From Euleptes europaea (lineage: Eukaryota; Chordata; Lepidosauria; Squamata; Sphaerodactylidae), in the NCBI RefSeq assembly GCF_029931775.1, contig NC_079326.1, positions 10,694,604 through 10,758,603 of the forward strand: a stretch of 64,000 nucleotides of DNA. The letters are read 5' to 3'. Within the stretch, counting starts at the first letter, position 1, and the number at the start of each line of letters is the position of its first letter. Below, in pieces: positions 47,656-59,800 of this stretch. Under the pieces are notes generated by a model. The model had not been told where the DNA came from, searched no databases, and was given only the letters and a program-made list of their open reading frames with translations. The position numbers and the translations under genes are program-made.

Positions 47656-47870
47656 ATGCCGTCAAGTCGCAGCCGACTTATGGCGACCCCTTTTTTTGGG
47701 GGGGTTTTCATGGCAAGAGACTAACAGAGGTGATTTGCCAGTGCCTTCCCTCTGCACAGCAACCCTGGTCTTCCTCGGTGGTCCCCCATCCAAATACTAA
47801 CCAGGGCTGACCCTGCTTAGCTTCTGAGATCTGACAAGATCAGGCTGGCCTGGGCTATCCAGGTCAGGGC
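47656..47870 (-). mobile_element. 5S rRNA-derived SINE (SINE3 type)
   Basis: On the minus strand the head reads gatctcagaagctaagcagg then ctggttagtatttggatgg, the 5S rRNA internal control region. It is followed by a Bov-B-related tail (aaggcactggcaaatcacc, taagtcggctgcgacttg). A 5S-derived head with that tail marks a squamate 5S SINE. Confidence 0.88.
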
Positions 47871-48079
47871 ATTAATACATAGTACTAAGTATATATATGT
47901 ACTAATAAGTATATATAGGGCGAAAATGCACGGTCGCTTGAGCCTCCTTTCTTCCCTGTTCCAGCCAGGATTCAGCCAGGATCAAACGCGCAAACATACT
48001 AATGTACGAATGTACTAATAAGTATATATAGTACTAATATATAGTACTAAGTATATATATGTACTAATAAGTATATATA

Positions 48080-48206
48080 GGGCGAAAACTCACGGTTGCT
48101 TTAGCCTCCTTTCTTCCCTGTTCCAGCCAGGATTCAGCCAGGATCCTGGCTGAATCCTGGCTGGAACAGGGAAGAAAGGAGGCTAAAGCAACCGTGAGTT
48201 TTCACC
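48080..48206. mobile_element. Near-perfect palindromic MITE of 127 bp
   Basis: The left end gggcgaaaactcacggtt and right end aaccgtgagttttcacc pair throughout, meeting at ccaggatcctgg (about 48138-48149). It is the same family as 8738-8901 and the last unit of the tandem array. Confidence 0.9.
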
Positions 48207-48209
48207 TTT

Positions 48210-50555
48210 TGAAAATCAAAACTCTCGTTTCACTTGAAATACACCTCCTTACTTTTCAAATGCGGGTTTCTATGGTCAGGTGTCATCAGACAAATGTTGT
48301 TGTTTTTTATGCACACAACGTCATCCTCAAATGTTGATGCTTTGGAGACTGAAGCACCCAGGGAGTAATTTGGCTGGGCTTTTTCCTCTGTGTAATGAAT
48401 GAGCTCCTTCAGCAATTTAGGAAAAATAATCAACAGGCCTGGTTTAAGCCAGGGTTGATATTGGAAATCTGTTTTCAGGGCCAAATTCCAAACTTGCAAC
48501 GTGATGACAAAAAACGGACTTTCTGGGTATGTCTGCAATCGTTTTCCTTCACAGTTGAAAATGCTTTAAAAAGTGATGCTAACCAAAACACCTCAACCTG
48601 TTAAAAACAAACAAACCATAAAATATCCTATTGCTTAGATTAGCAAAGAGCCATAAGCACAATCCTTAGCATTTATACAGTGCTTTATCATTTATATTTA
48701 AGATTTATACTCTTTCAAAATGTTTAAATATACCCATATTATTATCCTTATATTTCTAAGGGCTGAGATAGATCATCTGATGAGAACTATCTAGCGTGTT
48801 AACTCCCACCTTGCACTCTTAGGACAGATTTCTTTTTCCCAAAGATTTTTAATAAAATGCAGCCTCTGGCGTTTCAATATGAAGCAGAAGGCTGGTGCAG
48901 TAAAAGCAGTAAACAGACCCCTCTTCCCTTACCAGTATCCCCTTTTAAGTCATAGACTCAGCAATGACATTCTTTTTAAAAAGATAAATAGGGAAAAGAC
49001 TCATGGGTCTGTCATAGAAAACACATCCATAGCGTTAACACTATTATATTATCAGACCGTCACTGGGCCAAATCAAGTGTGGTCCCAGGCCATTCATCAG
49101 ATTGCAGCATGCAACCCAAAAGTTTCTGCCTCTTCCCCTCTGCCTATGTTACGTGAAGCTCCGTTGTTTCTGGATTATGTTTAAATGAGAGGATCCGCTC
49201 TCATTTGAAGGAACATCATTCCTTGTCTTTACAAATACAGAGGAAACAAAAGTTGTTGGCACTTCTCTCTCCAGCCTCTAAAATGAAAAAATAAAATATG
49301 AAAGAAAGTCGGATAAGGCACCTCGAACTGAGGGACGCAACGAGGAACACAAAAATTTCCTAGTCAGCCCTTGGCTTTATTATGAGCAAATTAGATAAAT
49401 GTGCGCTTGACACATAGGACTGCAGCTTTGCTCACCCTCATGTTTACCCCTTTCAATGCACGCACCGGGATTGCTCTTTGGGACAATGAAGAAGATAGAA
49501 AGAAATGGAACTATCCAAACCTTTCTTTGATTATGATTACTGAGCATAATTTATTGGGGGGGGCGGGGTTGGATGCAGCAGAGGATTAGCGTGGACAGAA
49601 GCGGGGTGCAATTTTCACTTATTCTCCCTCAGTCCTGTCTTTTCTTTTCTTTTTTTGTCATTAACAAAGCTCCAGTTTCAGCAGGTTTGAAACGAGCTGG
49701 GAAACAAGTTTATCAAAAAGGGATCACCAGGAATCAGTGACAGGCTCATTCGTGGGGTCTCTTGCCGTTCTGTGGGGTCTGGTACGGGAAGACGAAAAGG
49801 TAAGCAACAGTTGACTTGTCTTTTATGCTGGCAACATAGGAGATGTTTTGCTTCTTGTGTTCATTAAGATTACTTTTCCTAGTGTGTACCGGGGCTGTTT
49901 TGTTGCTTGAGGCATTGAGTGCAGACAAATGGCTGTTGTGTATTATTATTCCTCTAATTTGTATCCCTCAGCGGCTCCACACTTCCACGGTAACCACAAT
50001 GCTCCCGCAATGGTTTCTTGACGGTGAACAGGGGGAGGGGGTACAGTACGAAATTATTCCAATTGATCACAACAAAAAACTACAATTCCTCTAAAATGCC
50101 CCCAAAGGCCAGCTTGGATGAAGTAGGCTCATTCCTCACTTTGGAGTATCCGTGCTAGTGTAGAGATGGGTGTTTTTCTCATGTTCAATGGATGTGGCAC
50201 AATCTAAGACAGAGCTTTCTTGACCTCCGATAGGCTACTTGGGTGAGCTGTGCTCTGGCAGTCCCAGTCAGGTCCTTATAGAGTTGGCTTGGCACATGTT
50301 CTGTCGGAATGGAGACAACTTGCACTAATGAGGCATTTCAAATCCAAGGTCATAATTATATCAGATATTTTCAGGACCAATTTCATTATCTATGTTCATG
50401 TATCATTCAAATACGCATATCAAAATGGTGGCAGGAAGAAGGGATTAGTACAAACTCTAGACTTCTGTAGTATGGTCTTGATCACACCTGTCTTCTACTA
50501 CCTATCACTGCTTCAGAGCCTACTCAACGTATTACTTTTTCCCAACTGGGATTTG
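48210..50555. other. Unassigned, repeat-poor DNA
   Basis: No gene, RNA or repeat that I can support. Open frames reach 103 codons but overlap on both strands. 49.38-49.50 kb (gggattgctctttgggac) is non-repetitive and could be conserved non-coding DNA. Confidence 0.4.
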
Positions 50556-50559
50556 GGAT

Positions 50560-50788
50560 AAGAAGATACCACACTTTTCTCTGCTTTAAGGAGTCTCAAA
50601 GCGGCTTACAATTGTCTTCCCTTCCCCTCAACAGGTACCTTGTGGGGTAGGTGGAGCTGAGAGAGTTCAGAGAGAACTGTGACTAGCCCAAGGTCGCCCA
50701 GCAGGCTTCATGTAGAGGAGTGCGGAAACAAACTTGGTTCTCCAGATTAGAGTCTGCTGCTCCTAACCACTACACCACGCTGGCTAAG
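50560..50788 (-). mobile_element. tRNA-derived SINE (family C)
   Basis: Antisense order: ggagtctcaaagcggctta, taggtggagctgagaga, actagcccaaggtcgccca, ttctccagattagagtctg and cactacaccacgctggc (head). It has a single head, unlike the 34-kb copy. Confidence 0.88.
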
Positions 50789-50789
50789 G

Positions 50790-53025
50790 GGGAACTATTT
50801 ATGCTGCCAAATAAGAAGACTGCACGTCTACCTATTTAACTAAGAAATTTAAAAATAATATTTTGGTTAATAATAGTTGCCTGGGAATCATATCATTACT
50901 GAGTAATGACTTGAAATTGATGCCTCTGGGTAAAATTTCATTTATTAATTTTTCACTATGATGGCCAGTACATGACTTTGAAGGATACTCCTGCGCTTTT
51001 GTTTCACTAGGCATGCAGATGCTGCTTATTCAGTCTCTATGGAACTGTGACAAGAGAAGTGTCTTCCTGACATTTAGAATGCAGGTCACTAATTAAATGA
51101 GCACAGTGTCGCTTGCATAAGTGCCTTTGACACTTGCACAATCACATGCCATGCGGCAGTTATAACAACACACTTTTTGGAGGAGGTATCTCAACTACAA
51201 ACTATCGTGCTTTAAGTGCTCAGAAAACATGCTATCTCCAAAACAGTCGTTCAAGGCAAAGGCTTAGACCCTGTGGTAAATTTCCACTAATAAAAGTGGG
51301 AGGGTTTTTGCCAATTCTTCCCTCCTGCTGCAGACCTCGAATCCCCCCTGCATGCTTTTTTGTAATTTAAATGATTGTACAGAATGTCCTTGGAGTTAAA
51401 AATGTCATGCTAGTATTTGAGCCAGGTTTATCAATCAAGGTTTGTTCCTGCCAACTAGCATTTTAACAGTGCAATCCTATACAGTCACACTTTTCTACGT
51501 TAACTGAAATCAACAGGCACAGAAGTGTATAACTATGTTTAGGATTGCACTGTAAATGTCACAGATACTGCGTTCTGATTAGTCTCCCCAAAACAGTTGT
51601 GGTAGCAAAAATCTTCACTGGGTACAAGATAAATACATAGGCGATTACGTGATTCCCTTCCGGTTCCAGAGTTGTTGCCCTTTGGGAACAGAAATATATT
51701 TTTACCTCCCCTGTGTGTTGTTCTGTTTCACTTCCGCCATAGCATCAGGATGGAAGTGTAGCAAGGGACAGCATATTGGATAGCATTAAGAGGTACCCTA
51801 TTTCATTTCCCTAGAGATATTTTGATGACTGGGTTTCTCTCACATTTGGCTATCTGACTGATTGGTATAATTGAAGCTGGAAGGGGATTTTCTGTAGATC
51901 AGACTAGTAGGCAAGGTTGTGGAAGTAGTACACGAAAAATAAAATAGAACTAAAAAAATTACAACACCTTTCTAAGAGACACATTCAGACCAGCATTCTG
52001 AAGAACATGCTAAAAGTTATCATGTCCGACTCACTGCAAAATGGGTACTCCCATCTGTAGTTGTAACTGAAAATGGATGGCCATTAACAATCATCTGGTT
52101 GTAATTTCTGTGAGGCAAAATGGATTCATTAAAACTGTATAAGTTACAAGACTTTTGAATTTTATGAGTAAAGGTGCTATACTAACAACAGAATAAATAT
52201 AGGGTTGAACCCAGCTAGCTTTTTGACATCTTACCCCATCCTTCTCTGTATTAAAGCCTCCTTCCCACATGAATTTTGTCCTTGCAGGTCCCATGATCCA
52301 CGGAATAGTCTTTTTTCACCAGTAGGAAAGTTGACTGGATGTAAACCCTAAAGTATTCCATAACTGATATTACTGCAATTCATGGAAAACAATTACTGAA
52401 ATGTCACTGGGTTTGATTCTGCAGATCCATTCTGCTGGCGGAGGTGCTTTCCTCTGACAGAAGGAGCCTTCCCTAGATCCAACTCACTGGTTTTTATTGC
52501 TGGCCTTAAAACAGCTAGAAGATGCCAGCTGCAGAAGGAATCTGCCTCATTTGCAACAAGAGGCAGAAAGAAGTGGATGGATTTGAATTGGTAAAAAAGG
52601 AGTGCTGGGGAGAAATGCAGCAAATCATGCAAGTTGTGATGCAGAAGAAGTATGGGCAAGCAATGATATGACTGTAGATGAGATTATGTTCACAAGCACT
52701 GCATGATTAAATATACTGCTAATAGAGAAGAATGGCTGCATTAAGTACAGTAATATGGGTGTACATAATATTTCAAAACAAAGGATTTCAGTTTCAAGAA
52801 TTACTATTTATTTTCTGCTGCTACTATTGATATTAATTCATTAGTTTAAAATAAAAAATCAGTGATGTCTGAATAATTATCAAGCAGTATTGTAGACAGG
52901 GACTTGCAGGGGGGGGGGCTTCATTTCCCCTTCCCCACACAATTTCCTTTCTCTCCTTCCTATGAATCAACCAACCTTTTATTTTCCCCATCTCCAGCTT
53001 TAGATATTATTGATTTCATTTTAAC
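50790..53025. other. Unassigned DNA apart from a small MITE
   Basis: Only the 86-bp MITE at 51467-51552 and a G run at about 52910-52918 are recognisable. Nothing else can be named. Confidence 0.4.
51467..51552. mobile_element. Small palindromic MITE (cagtgcaatccta ends)
   Basis: 86 bp with inverted ends cagtgcaatcctata and aggattgcactg, flanked by taa on both sides (51464-51466, 51553-51555). A TAA duplication would suit a PIF/Harbinger-type element. The superfamily is tentative. Confidence 0.75.
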
Positions 53026-53029
53026 TCTA

Positions 53030-53490
53030 CCCCTTTCTCCAATGGAGACTCAAAGCAGCTTACATCATTCTACTCTCCTCCATTTTCTCTTCACAACCAC
53101 CCCGTTAGGAAGGCAGAGAGAGTAACTGACCCAAGATCACCCAGTGAGTTTCCACAGCAGAGTGGAGATTCGAATCTACCCACTACACCAGTGGTTCCCA
53201 ACCTTTTTTTGACCAGGGACCCCTACGACTTTTTTGTTCGGTGCAGGGATCCCAAGGTTCAAAATAAAAATGCCGAGAATTTGAAAATAATCTTTAATCA
53301 TAACTGTTAAACATTAAACTTAGAATAATATTTGAATATATATTTTTATAACAGATAACTTTTAATTGAAAATATTAATTTATTATGGGTTTATAACTTT
53401 GTTTTGCGGACCTTAATTTAGTTCTCAGGGACCCCTGGGGGTCCACGGACCCCTGGTTGGGAACCAGTGCACTACACCTTGCTACTTTTT
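53030..53490 (-). mobile_element. Old tRNA-derived SINE interrupted by an hAT MITE
   Basis: tccaatggagactcaaagc, accaccccgttaggaagg, cagtgagtttccacagcag and gagattcgaatctaccc (box B region in reverse) come in SINE order. The head continues after the MITE at 53470 (cactacaccttgct). It is more diverged than the 50.6-kb copy. Confidence 0.7.
53189..53469. mobile_element. hAT-type MITE with 8-bp TSD
   Basis: 281 bp with ends cagtggttcccaacctt and ggttgggaaccagtg and a perfect 8-bp TSD cactacac (53181-53188 and 53470-53477). It is close kin of 28932-29216. Confidence 0.92.
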
Positions 53491-54460
53491 GGGCAACGGC
53501 TGTTGTTGAACAGTAGCAAGCAGTCGGGCCTGGGTGAGTCATGCAAGTCACGTGGTAGAAAGTCTCTTGATGGTTGCTGCTGGCCCTGGCCCCAATGAGT
53601 CCTCCCTCAAAGGCCAAAACAGCCCTGGAAAGCGTCCTGCCCCTCTCCCCCTTCCTCTTGAATGCTGGCATTGCTGTGGTGTTGCCTTGCAATGGCCACA
53701 GAGGTACGTTTCTTAAAGCTACAGATGCTGCTTTTATTATATGGGGGGGTTAACTCCCCCTTTTTTTTTAGATTTCATGTTTTTCTGTAAATTTGGGACT
53801 TCTCTCAGTAGAAAAATCTGTCTGGACTGCTCATGACTCCAGTTTCCATATTTAAGTATCCAAAGATGGGACCATGTTTAGAATTAGACATTTTGATCAG
53901 CAGTATCAATAATATTGTGTATTTTTATATTTTAGTACACTCCCTTTGTAAAAGGATTTATAATTTAAATAGACTGCTTTAAAAACCAACCTAATTGGCC
54001 CATTGAAGCTGAGATACCTTCATTTCAAGTTACTGTTTTTGCTTTCCACTGTAACATTTCCAACTGCAGCTAAAGACAAAACCCATTTTGCATCATATTG
54101 GACATTGCAACATTTAAGATGTTGTTTAATATGCTAGCCTAAATGTGTCTCATAGAAATAATTTGTGTTGCCTTTTTTTCAAGTTTGCATGTAGTTTTCA
54201 CCATTTATGGGTGACCTTTCAAAAAATTACTTTTGTCAAAATTCAGAGATCCAGGTATATGCATATAGTATTTTATGGATGCTATTCCAAGAGGTCCTCT
54301 ACTCCTTGAGAGAAGTTCTCTGGGGTGTCAGGATCTTGGTAAGGGAAGAAGAGCCACAGGTAGCATGTCAAAGAGCCACATGTGGCTCCCAAGCCACTGA
54401 GTGATTATCACTGTCTTAGACAAATGTTAGCTTGTTTGCATTGTTCTCCAATTCTGTAAT
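53490..54460. other. Unassigned AT-rich DNA
   Basis: I recognise no gene, RNA or repeat here. Confidence 0.4.
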
Positions 54461-54470
54461 CCTAGTACTT

Positions 54471-54667
54471 TTTGATGTGCTGTCAAGTCACAACTGACTT
54501 ATGGAGACCCCGTAGGGTTTTCAAGGAAAGAGAGGTTTGGAGGTGGTTTGCCAATACTTGCTTCTGTGTCAAGACTCTGGTGTTTCTTGGAGATTGCCCA
54601 TCCAAATACTAACCAGGGCTGACCCTACTTAGCTTCTGAGATCTGATAAGGTTAGCCTGGGGCTAGC
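54471..54667 (-). mobile_element. 5S rRNA-derived SINE (SINE3 type), older copy
   Basis: The minus strand shows gatctcagaagctaagtagg and ctggttagtatttggatgg from 5S rRNA, and a Bov-B-related tail (taagtcagttgtgacttgac). It is more diverged than the 47.7-kb copy. Confidence 0.85.
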
Positions 54668-54719
54668 AATAAGAATGCTGCTGTTGGGTGGGTTGGTACC
54701 TATATGGTCTCTGATACTG

Positions 54720-56860
54720 ATAATTATGCCTAGGAAAGTACCTGGGCTTGCAAGACAGGGTTGGTTGGGCAGTTATTCCTAAGGATTTAGCTGTCAGTTG
54801 ATTTTTACACATCCTGACCAGCGCACCATCCGTTTGGGAACTGAAAAGGTCTTTGCCTTCAAAAGGCAGGTCCTCAACCCTAGCCCCAGTGTCACTAGTT
54901 AAAGCAGACCATAACCAAGACTGATGCTACAGTACCACTCCTGATGCCACAGTACTTGATGCATTTAGGTGTTGCTTCCCCAGTTTAACTCCCTCTGTGT
55001 GAATAACCTTTGCAAGTGTTTTCTTGTCATAGGGAGCAGGTCCATGTACTGGGCCTCACACTCCTAAAGGAACATTTGGTAATGGCCCATTGTAGCCATA
55101 AACTCACTACTCTCGGACCTAAAGCCTCAGGGGAATAAATTTTTCAGCCTATCCTCTCGAGCTTGCGACCTTCTTTGTCAAAGGGGGAGGTGTGAGAGCC
55201 AGCTCTTTGCTTGGAAGGTAAAAAGAATTAGTTGGTAGATGCTGGGACAGAAACTCACACCTCTCTTCTCTAACCCTATACAAATTTTCCAGCTTTCTAG
55301 CCAAAGCTGGTTTAGCCCATATGCCAGTGGCAATATTCAATCTGCCCTGAAGCACAGGAAAAGCCACTGGGCCCATGTTCATGAATAAAGCACTTTTAAG
55401 ATGGGATCCATGGGCTTCAGATTCGTCAAGAGAATGTCTAACTCCAAGGATTTAACCACTCTAATAAGCTGCTCATAATAAAGTCTCAAGTCCTCCATCG
55501 GCGATATGGGGGACTGATCTCCAACTGCAACATCTGGCAAAGGCAGTGATGGAGTATCGGAGTCAAGGTCAGAAGCCTGAATGAAGACTTTCTCTGAATC
55601 TGATGCTTGATATTTGACCATTGACATGGTTTGGAAGTTGTGCATCAGTGCTGAAGGACCAGGACGTTGCTCAGAACTTAAGGCAGTTGGCGTTGCACCA
55701 AAGAAATGCTGCGGTTGACTATAACTGCTCCCAGGGACTCCAATGAGGTATCAATCAATCAATCTTTATTAAAAACAGTCATAGACCAGCACAGCTCTTC
55801 ACAATTTACCATTAAACCCTTAGTGTTATGCTCCTCCAATGAGGAGTACATGGGGGGGTATAGGAACCAGAGGCCCTGATCTGTACCCCAGGGAAAAGAG
55901 GGGAGGTTAGTCATGGCCCTTGTGTCAAAGGAGGAACCTGATGGATGAAAGCTCAATGATGCTGGCGGGTGGAGGCACCTTGAACACCTTATCCGAAAAG
56001 CTTGGGGAATCCGGTACTCTCAGCAAAGGTGATGATGTTCTGGGGCGAGAGCCATGGCCGGAGCCAACCCAAGAGGGTGAAGTTTGATGCCAAAGTGAAG
56101 ACCAGTATGATGTTGAAGGGAACCTGTGGCCACATGCTTCTATTTTTTGTTTTACTTCTTAGGTGGCAGGTCCAACATAGTTCTCAGAACCAACACCACT
56201 CTCGGAGCCTACTTAGCACTCAGATCCAAAGACAAAGCAGAGGGCACTGAAACCACTGATGGAGTATGGGACCTTTTCCCAGCAGAGCTGGGCACTTTTC
56301 AGGCTGATCTTCAAGAGCCCCTAATGCTTCTCCCCATAGTGCAGTCTTCAAACAATCAGCCCTTTCATGACAGTCTTTAGGGGTAAACTGGCAGCGGATC
56401 TCACAGGCCACAGCATTATGGCCTTCTCCAAAGCAGAAAAGGAATCATGTTCATCCAATCAAGCCTTCTTCGCTCATCTGATTGAGCCGTCTTTGTCCCG
56501 CATTCCCCACACTTTTTAAAGACTGCCATCATCGAATTGGTGATGAAAGAACCTGAGGAGAAAAAACTCAAGGAAAGCTTCAGCACTTAGACCCTCCAGG
56601 GTGGAGAAGGGACAGGCACTCCTTCCACCTATGTCACTTGCCACTTTGAGTGGGAAATGCTGGTGAGAGATGGAGGGGAGGGGGGTGCTCTGGGTACTTG
56701 GAAAATTCTGGAAAGCTTTGGATTCTTTATCTCCATGGCTAGCCTGCACATGCATACTCCCATGTGAGATGGCACAGAAGCCATGAAGATGAACATATTT
56801 CAGACAAGAAAACTCCAGCATCTGAGTTTCACTTCATATACCTATTAGCAGTTGACTATT
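54720..56860 (-). mobile_element. DIRS-like element, leader and Gag region, broken
   Basis: Minus-strand Gag-like stretches are visible at about 56.41-56.22 kb (ACEIRCQFTPK, HERADCLKTALW), 55.65-55.38 kb (MEDLRLYYEQLIRVVKSLEL) and 55.38-55.15 kb (TGIWAKPALARKLENLYRV), in the order of DIRS-type Gag. No RT or recombinase is seen. It is a fossil that differs from the 11.5-kb element, so it represents another subfamily. A LINE tail is nested at about 55750. Confidence 0.6.
55750..55830 (-). mobile_element. LINE 3' end with (TCAA)n tail
   Basis: (tcaa)n runs into tctttattaaaaacagtc, the antisense of a LINE 3' end with a tetranucleotide tail. The insert may extend to about 55970, but the far boundary is unclear. 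Confidence 0.5.
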
Positions 56861-59800
56861 AACAGATATGAGTATACCAGGTCTTCAAAGAAAGGGACCA
56901 TAAAGTAGGTTCTGGCCTTCTTACATTTGTTTAGTACATTTCTATCCTGCCAAGGAGCTCAGGGTAGCACATACAATTCTCCCTTCCCCATTTTATGCTC
57001 ACAACAACCTTGTGAAGTAGGCTTGGCTGAGAGAATGAATTACCCAAAGTCACCTAGAAAAATCCACAGTGGAGTGGAACCTTGAACCTGAGATTATAAA
57101 ATCTCTTTTTGATATATGCCAGTGCTTAGGAAAGACCAGGGCATTGCTTGGTTTTTCAATATGGTAAGGAGGACTCAATAGTTATTTTCTCACCCAAATA
57201 AAATGTGAAGCACTGGTTGCTTGGCAAATGGTATTGTATAAAATGTGTTGCTTGGATAGAAGCAGGTATGTAAACTTGTTCACAATGGGATTACTTATGC
57301 TATCACAGGGGCCATTTCCCATTAAAATGCAATTTAAAATGCCACATAAATCTGGTTAGTTCTTTCAGTCATTATTCAAATGGCATTTACACCAAACAAT
57401 TCACCAAATTTACACAGTCTTTTGCAGAATGGAGCACAAGAAAAAGCAAACAGCACAGTGGAAACATGGCTGGAATTCCATACTGAAGAACTCCATACAG
57501 ATTAAAAGTTACCTTGCTGGTCCTAAACATAAGTAAAACAGGGGCTGACCCTACAGTCTGCTTGACAAGAGAAATCTGTTTTCATTGATCAAGGGATGGG
57601 CATACTGTCCCAATACCAGATAACAGAGATCACGTAGCTTTCAAAAAAGCAATAGGTTGCAGCAAAACTGTGTTTGTACTAATGATCAATTGCCCTGTAG
57701 GTTTAAGTCCACTGACACTTTGGTACCTTTAATCAGGCATTGAAAAGGAGGCTAAAATGGAAGTTCCATTGTGCAGGCAACCTACATATGACAATGGGGA
57801 AGTTCATAATCTAGTTCGATAATGGTAAGCGGCAAAATCCATTAGCATGACAATAAACAGCCCTTTGGTGAGAGAGCTCTATAATTCACCAGCTACTTAA
57901 CACAGGCCAGGGGGTTCTTTTCTTGAGAGGAAATGCATTATGCAGGGCACCTTTGTGAATATCTCCATGTGACAGAAGGATGCTATAATGAGGATAATCA
58001 TGAAGAGTTCAGCACTGAGAACTGCACTGCAGCAAAGACTCAAAAACAAGTCCAGTCTAACAAGTGAACAAGGTGTGATAAGAGAGGACATAGGGTGAGG
58101 AGAAAGGAGTGCAGAGGACTGAGCAAGGAGCAGCACTGCTGTGGGTCCTTAATCTGGGCAGCTCTCAATATGCTCATGCAACCTGCAAGCAGGCAAATTG
58201 TAGCTGCTTCACAGCTGTTCATGAGCAGCTCTTGGCGTACACTGCTGCACTGCTTTAATAAGCACAGCTGATTCACTCTGTGTCTGGAATACAAGGTGGT
58301 GTGGAGCTACCTCATTATGTAGGAGAAAGCCTGGAAGGAAGCTTTATTCATTTGCATTTCATGGTGGTAACTAACCTACCACTTGACTGGAGAAAAACTA
58401 CCCCTCTCCCATGCATATGATCTAGAAAACCAACATAATACTTTTTTCTTTTAAAAATGTAATGTGGTTTATTAATTTCTTCCTACTAGCATTCTGTTTT
58501 CCCCCATTTTTTACTAGGAAAACCCCCAACATTAGGACTTGCTGAAATGAAGTTGCTCAGATACGCCTCCAGAAGATGCTTATCAGATTCTAGATCCCGT
58601 TGATTCAACAATGAAGGACACTTTGTGAGTCTTTTCTTTGGAAGACAACTCAGTCCCATAGTTTGTCATGGATAGCAGAACTTGCTATGTAGAAGCCCAG
58701 CTGCTGACCATGTTGTAGTGGTGATAGAGGAATAGATTAGAGAAATCCTTCCCTAGTGTTTTTCTTTCAAAGTAGCTAAGGGGCAGCCAGGCTAAAGTGA
58801 TGCATTCAAACAGTAAAAGTGACCACTGGGCATGCAATCTGGTCCTAGGGCTTAGATAATCCTAAGAAAATATTTTAGAGGGAGAGGATAACTTAAATCA
58901 TGGATGGCATATTGCTGGTATGGTTAGTTCTTGTTCCCCACTCACACTGGCTAATTTATACAATCTTCCAAGACATATTAGAATTTACAACACAGAATCA
59001 GTGCTCTCTGTCTGGTGTATAGACATGTTTTACTCACTGTTACTTTCACGATCAAGAATTTAAGTTTTAGAAGTTGGGGCACGTGGCTAGGAATCACTAT
59101 TTTCCAGGCACTTCTGGAAGTGGTATATACAATGAGTTTGTAGGTCCCTAACAATTTCATGGATAAGTTAGGGTTGGATTAATGCCAAATATGAATGGTT
59201 ACTCATGTTTAGAAAGCCTGAGTTTATACTCTCAAAATCCTTATGGACAAAATGACAACCCAGAATTTAAGCCTGTAATACATAATCCATTCACTGGTAG
59301 GTTCCTATAAGGTTCCAAACCACAAACTGCTTCAGATTACTATGGACTTCTGCTTCCTTACTTATTTAGTGATTCAGTGGCTCATTGGCCAATATTTCAT
59401 TAAAATAAAAAGTACACTGTTAATCCAGACCCCAAACCTGATCTCTGAACCCTAAAGAAGTTCAGTCTAATTGCTCTGAAGAACCATGAAGTTGACCTCT
59501 TACAGGCCTAGCTAAGATACACAAAAAAGAATCTGTTGTATATGGAAGCAGTCTAACCATGTGATCTTGGGCACTCAGAGATGCAACAAAGGCCAGGTGA
59601 AGGTGATAATTCAACAGTTTGCTTAATGAGAAGACAAAGATGGCATGTCTTGGCTGCACAACTGATTACATATAACTGAAAAGTTACAAAGTTGCATAGA
59701 TGATAAACCAACAACCTGGCACATACCTGTGTCTGGTGATAAAGATGGGACAGAACACTTAAAAGGGTCCCTTTGATGAGAATGATGGTCAAGAAAATAA

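Larger units (their letters stand above)
47378..48206. repeat. Tandem array of MITE arms, four units, with a 5S SINE inserted
   Basis: The arm gggcgaaa-gcctcctttcttccc-agccaggat occurs four times (gcctcct at 47386, 47541, about 47942 and 48104), alternating with AT-rich spacers (actaataagtatatatag). Intervals are 155, about 401 (185 after removing the SINE) and 162 bp. The last unit is a complete palindrome. Confidence 0.85.

Noticed and set aside
47770-47870. A genuine 5S rRNA gene
   Set aside because: Only the internal part matches 5S, it runs straight into a Bov-B-like SINE tail, and a second copy of the same fusion exists at 54.5 kb.
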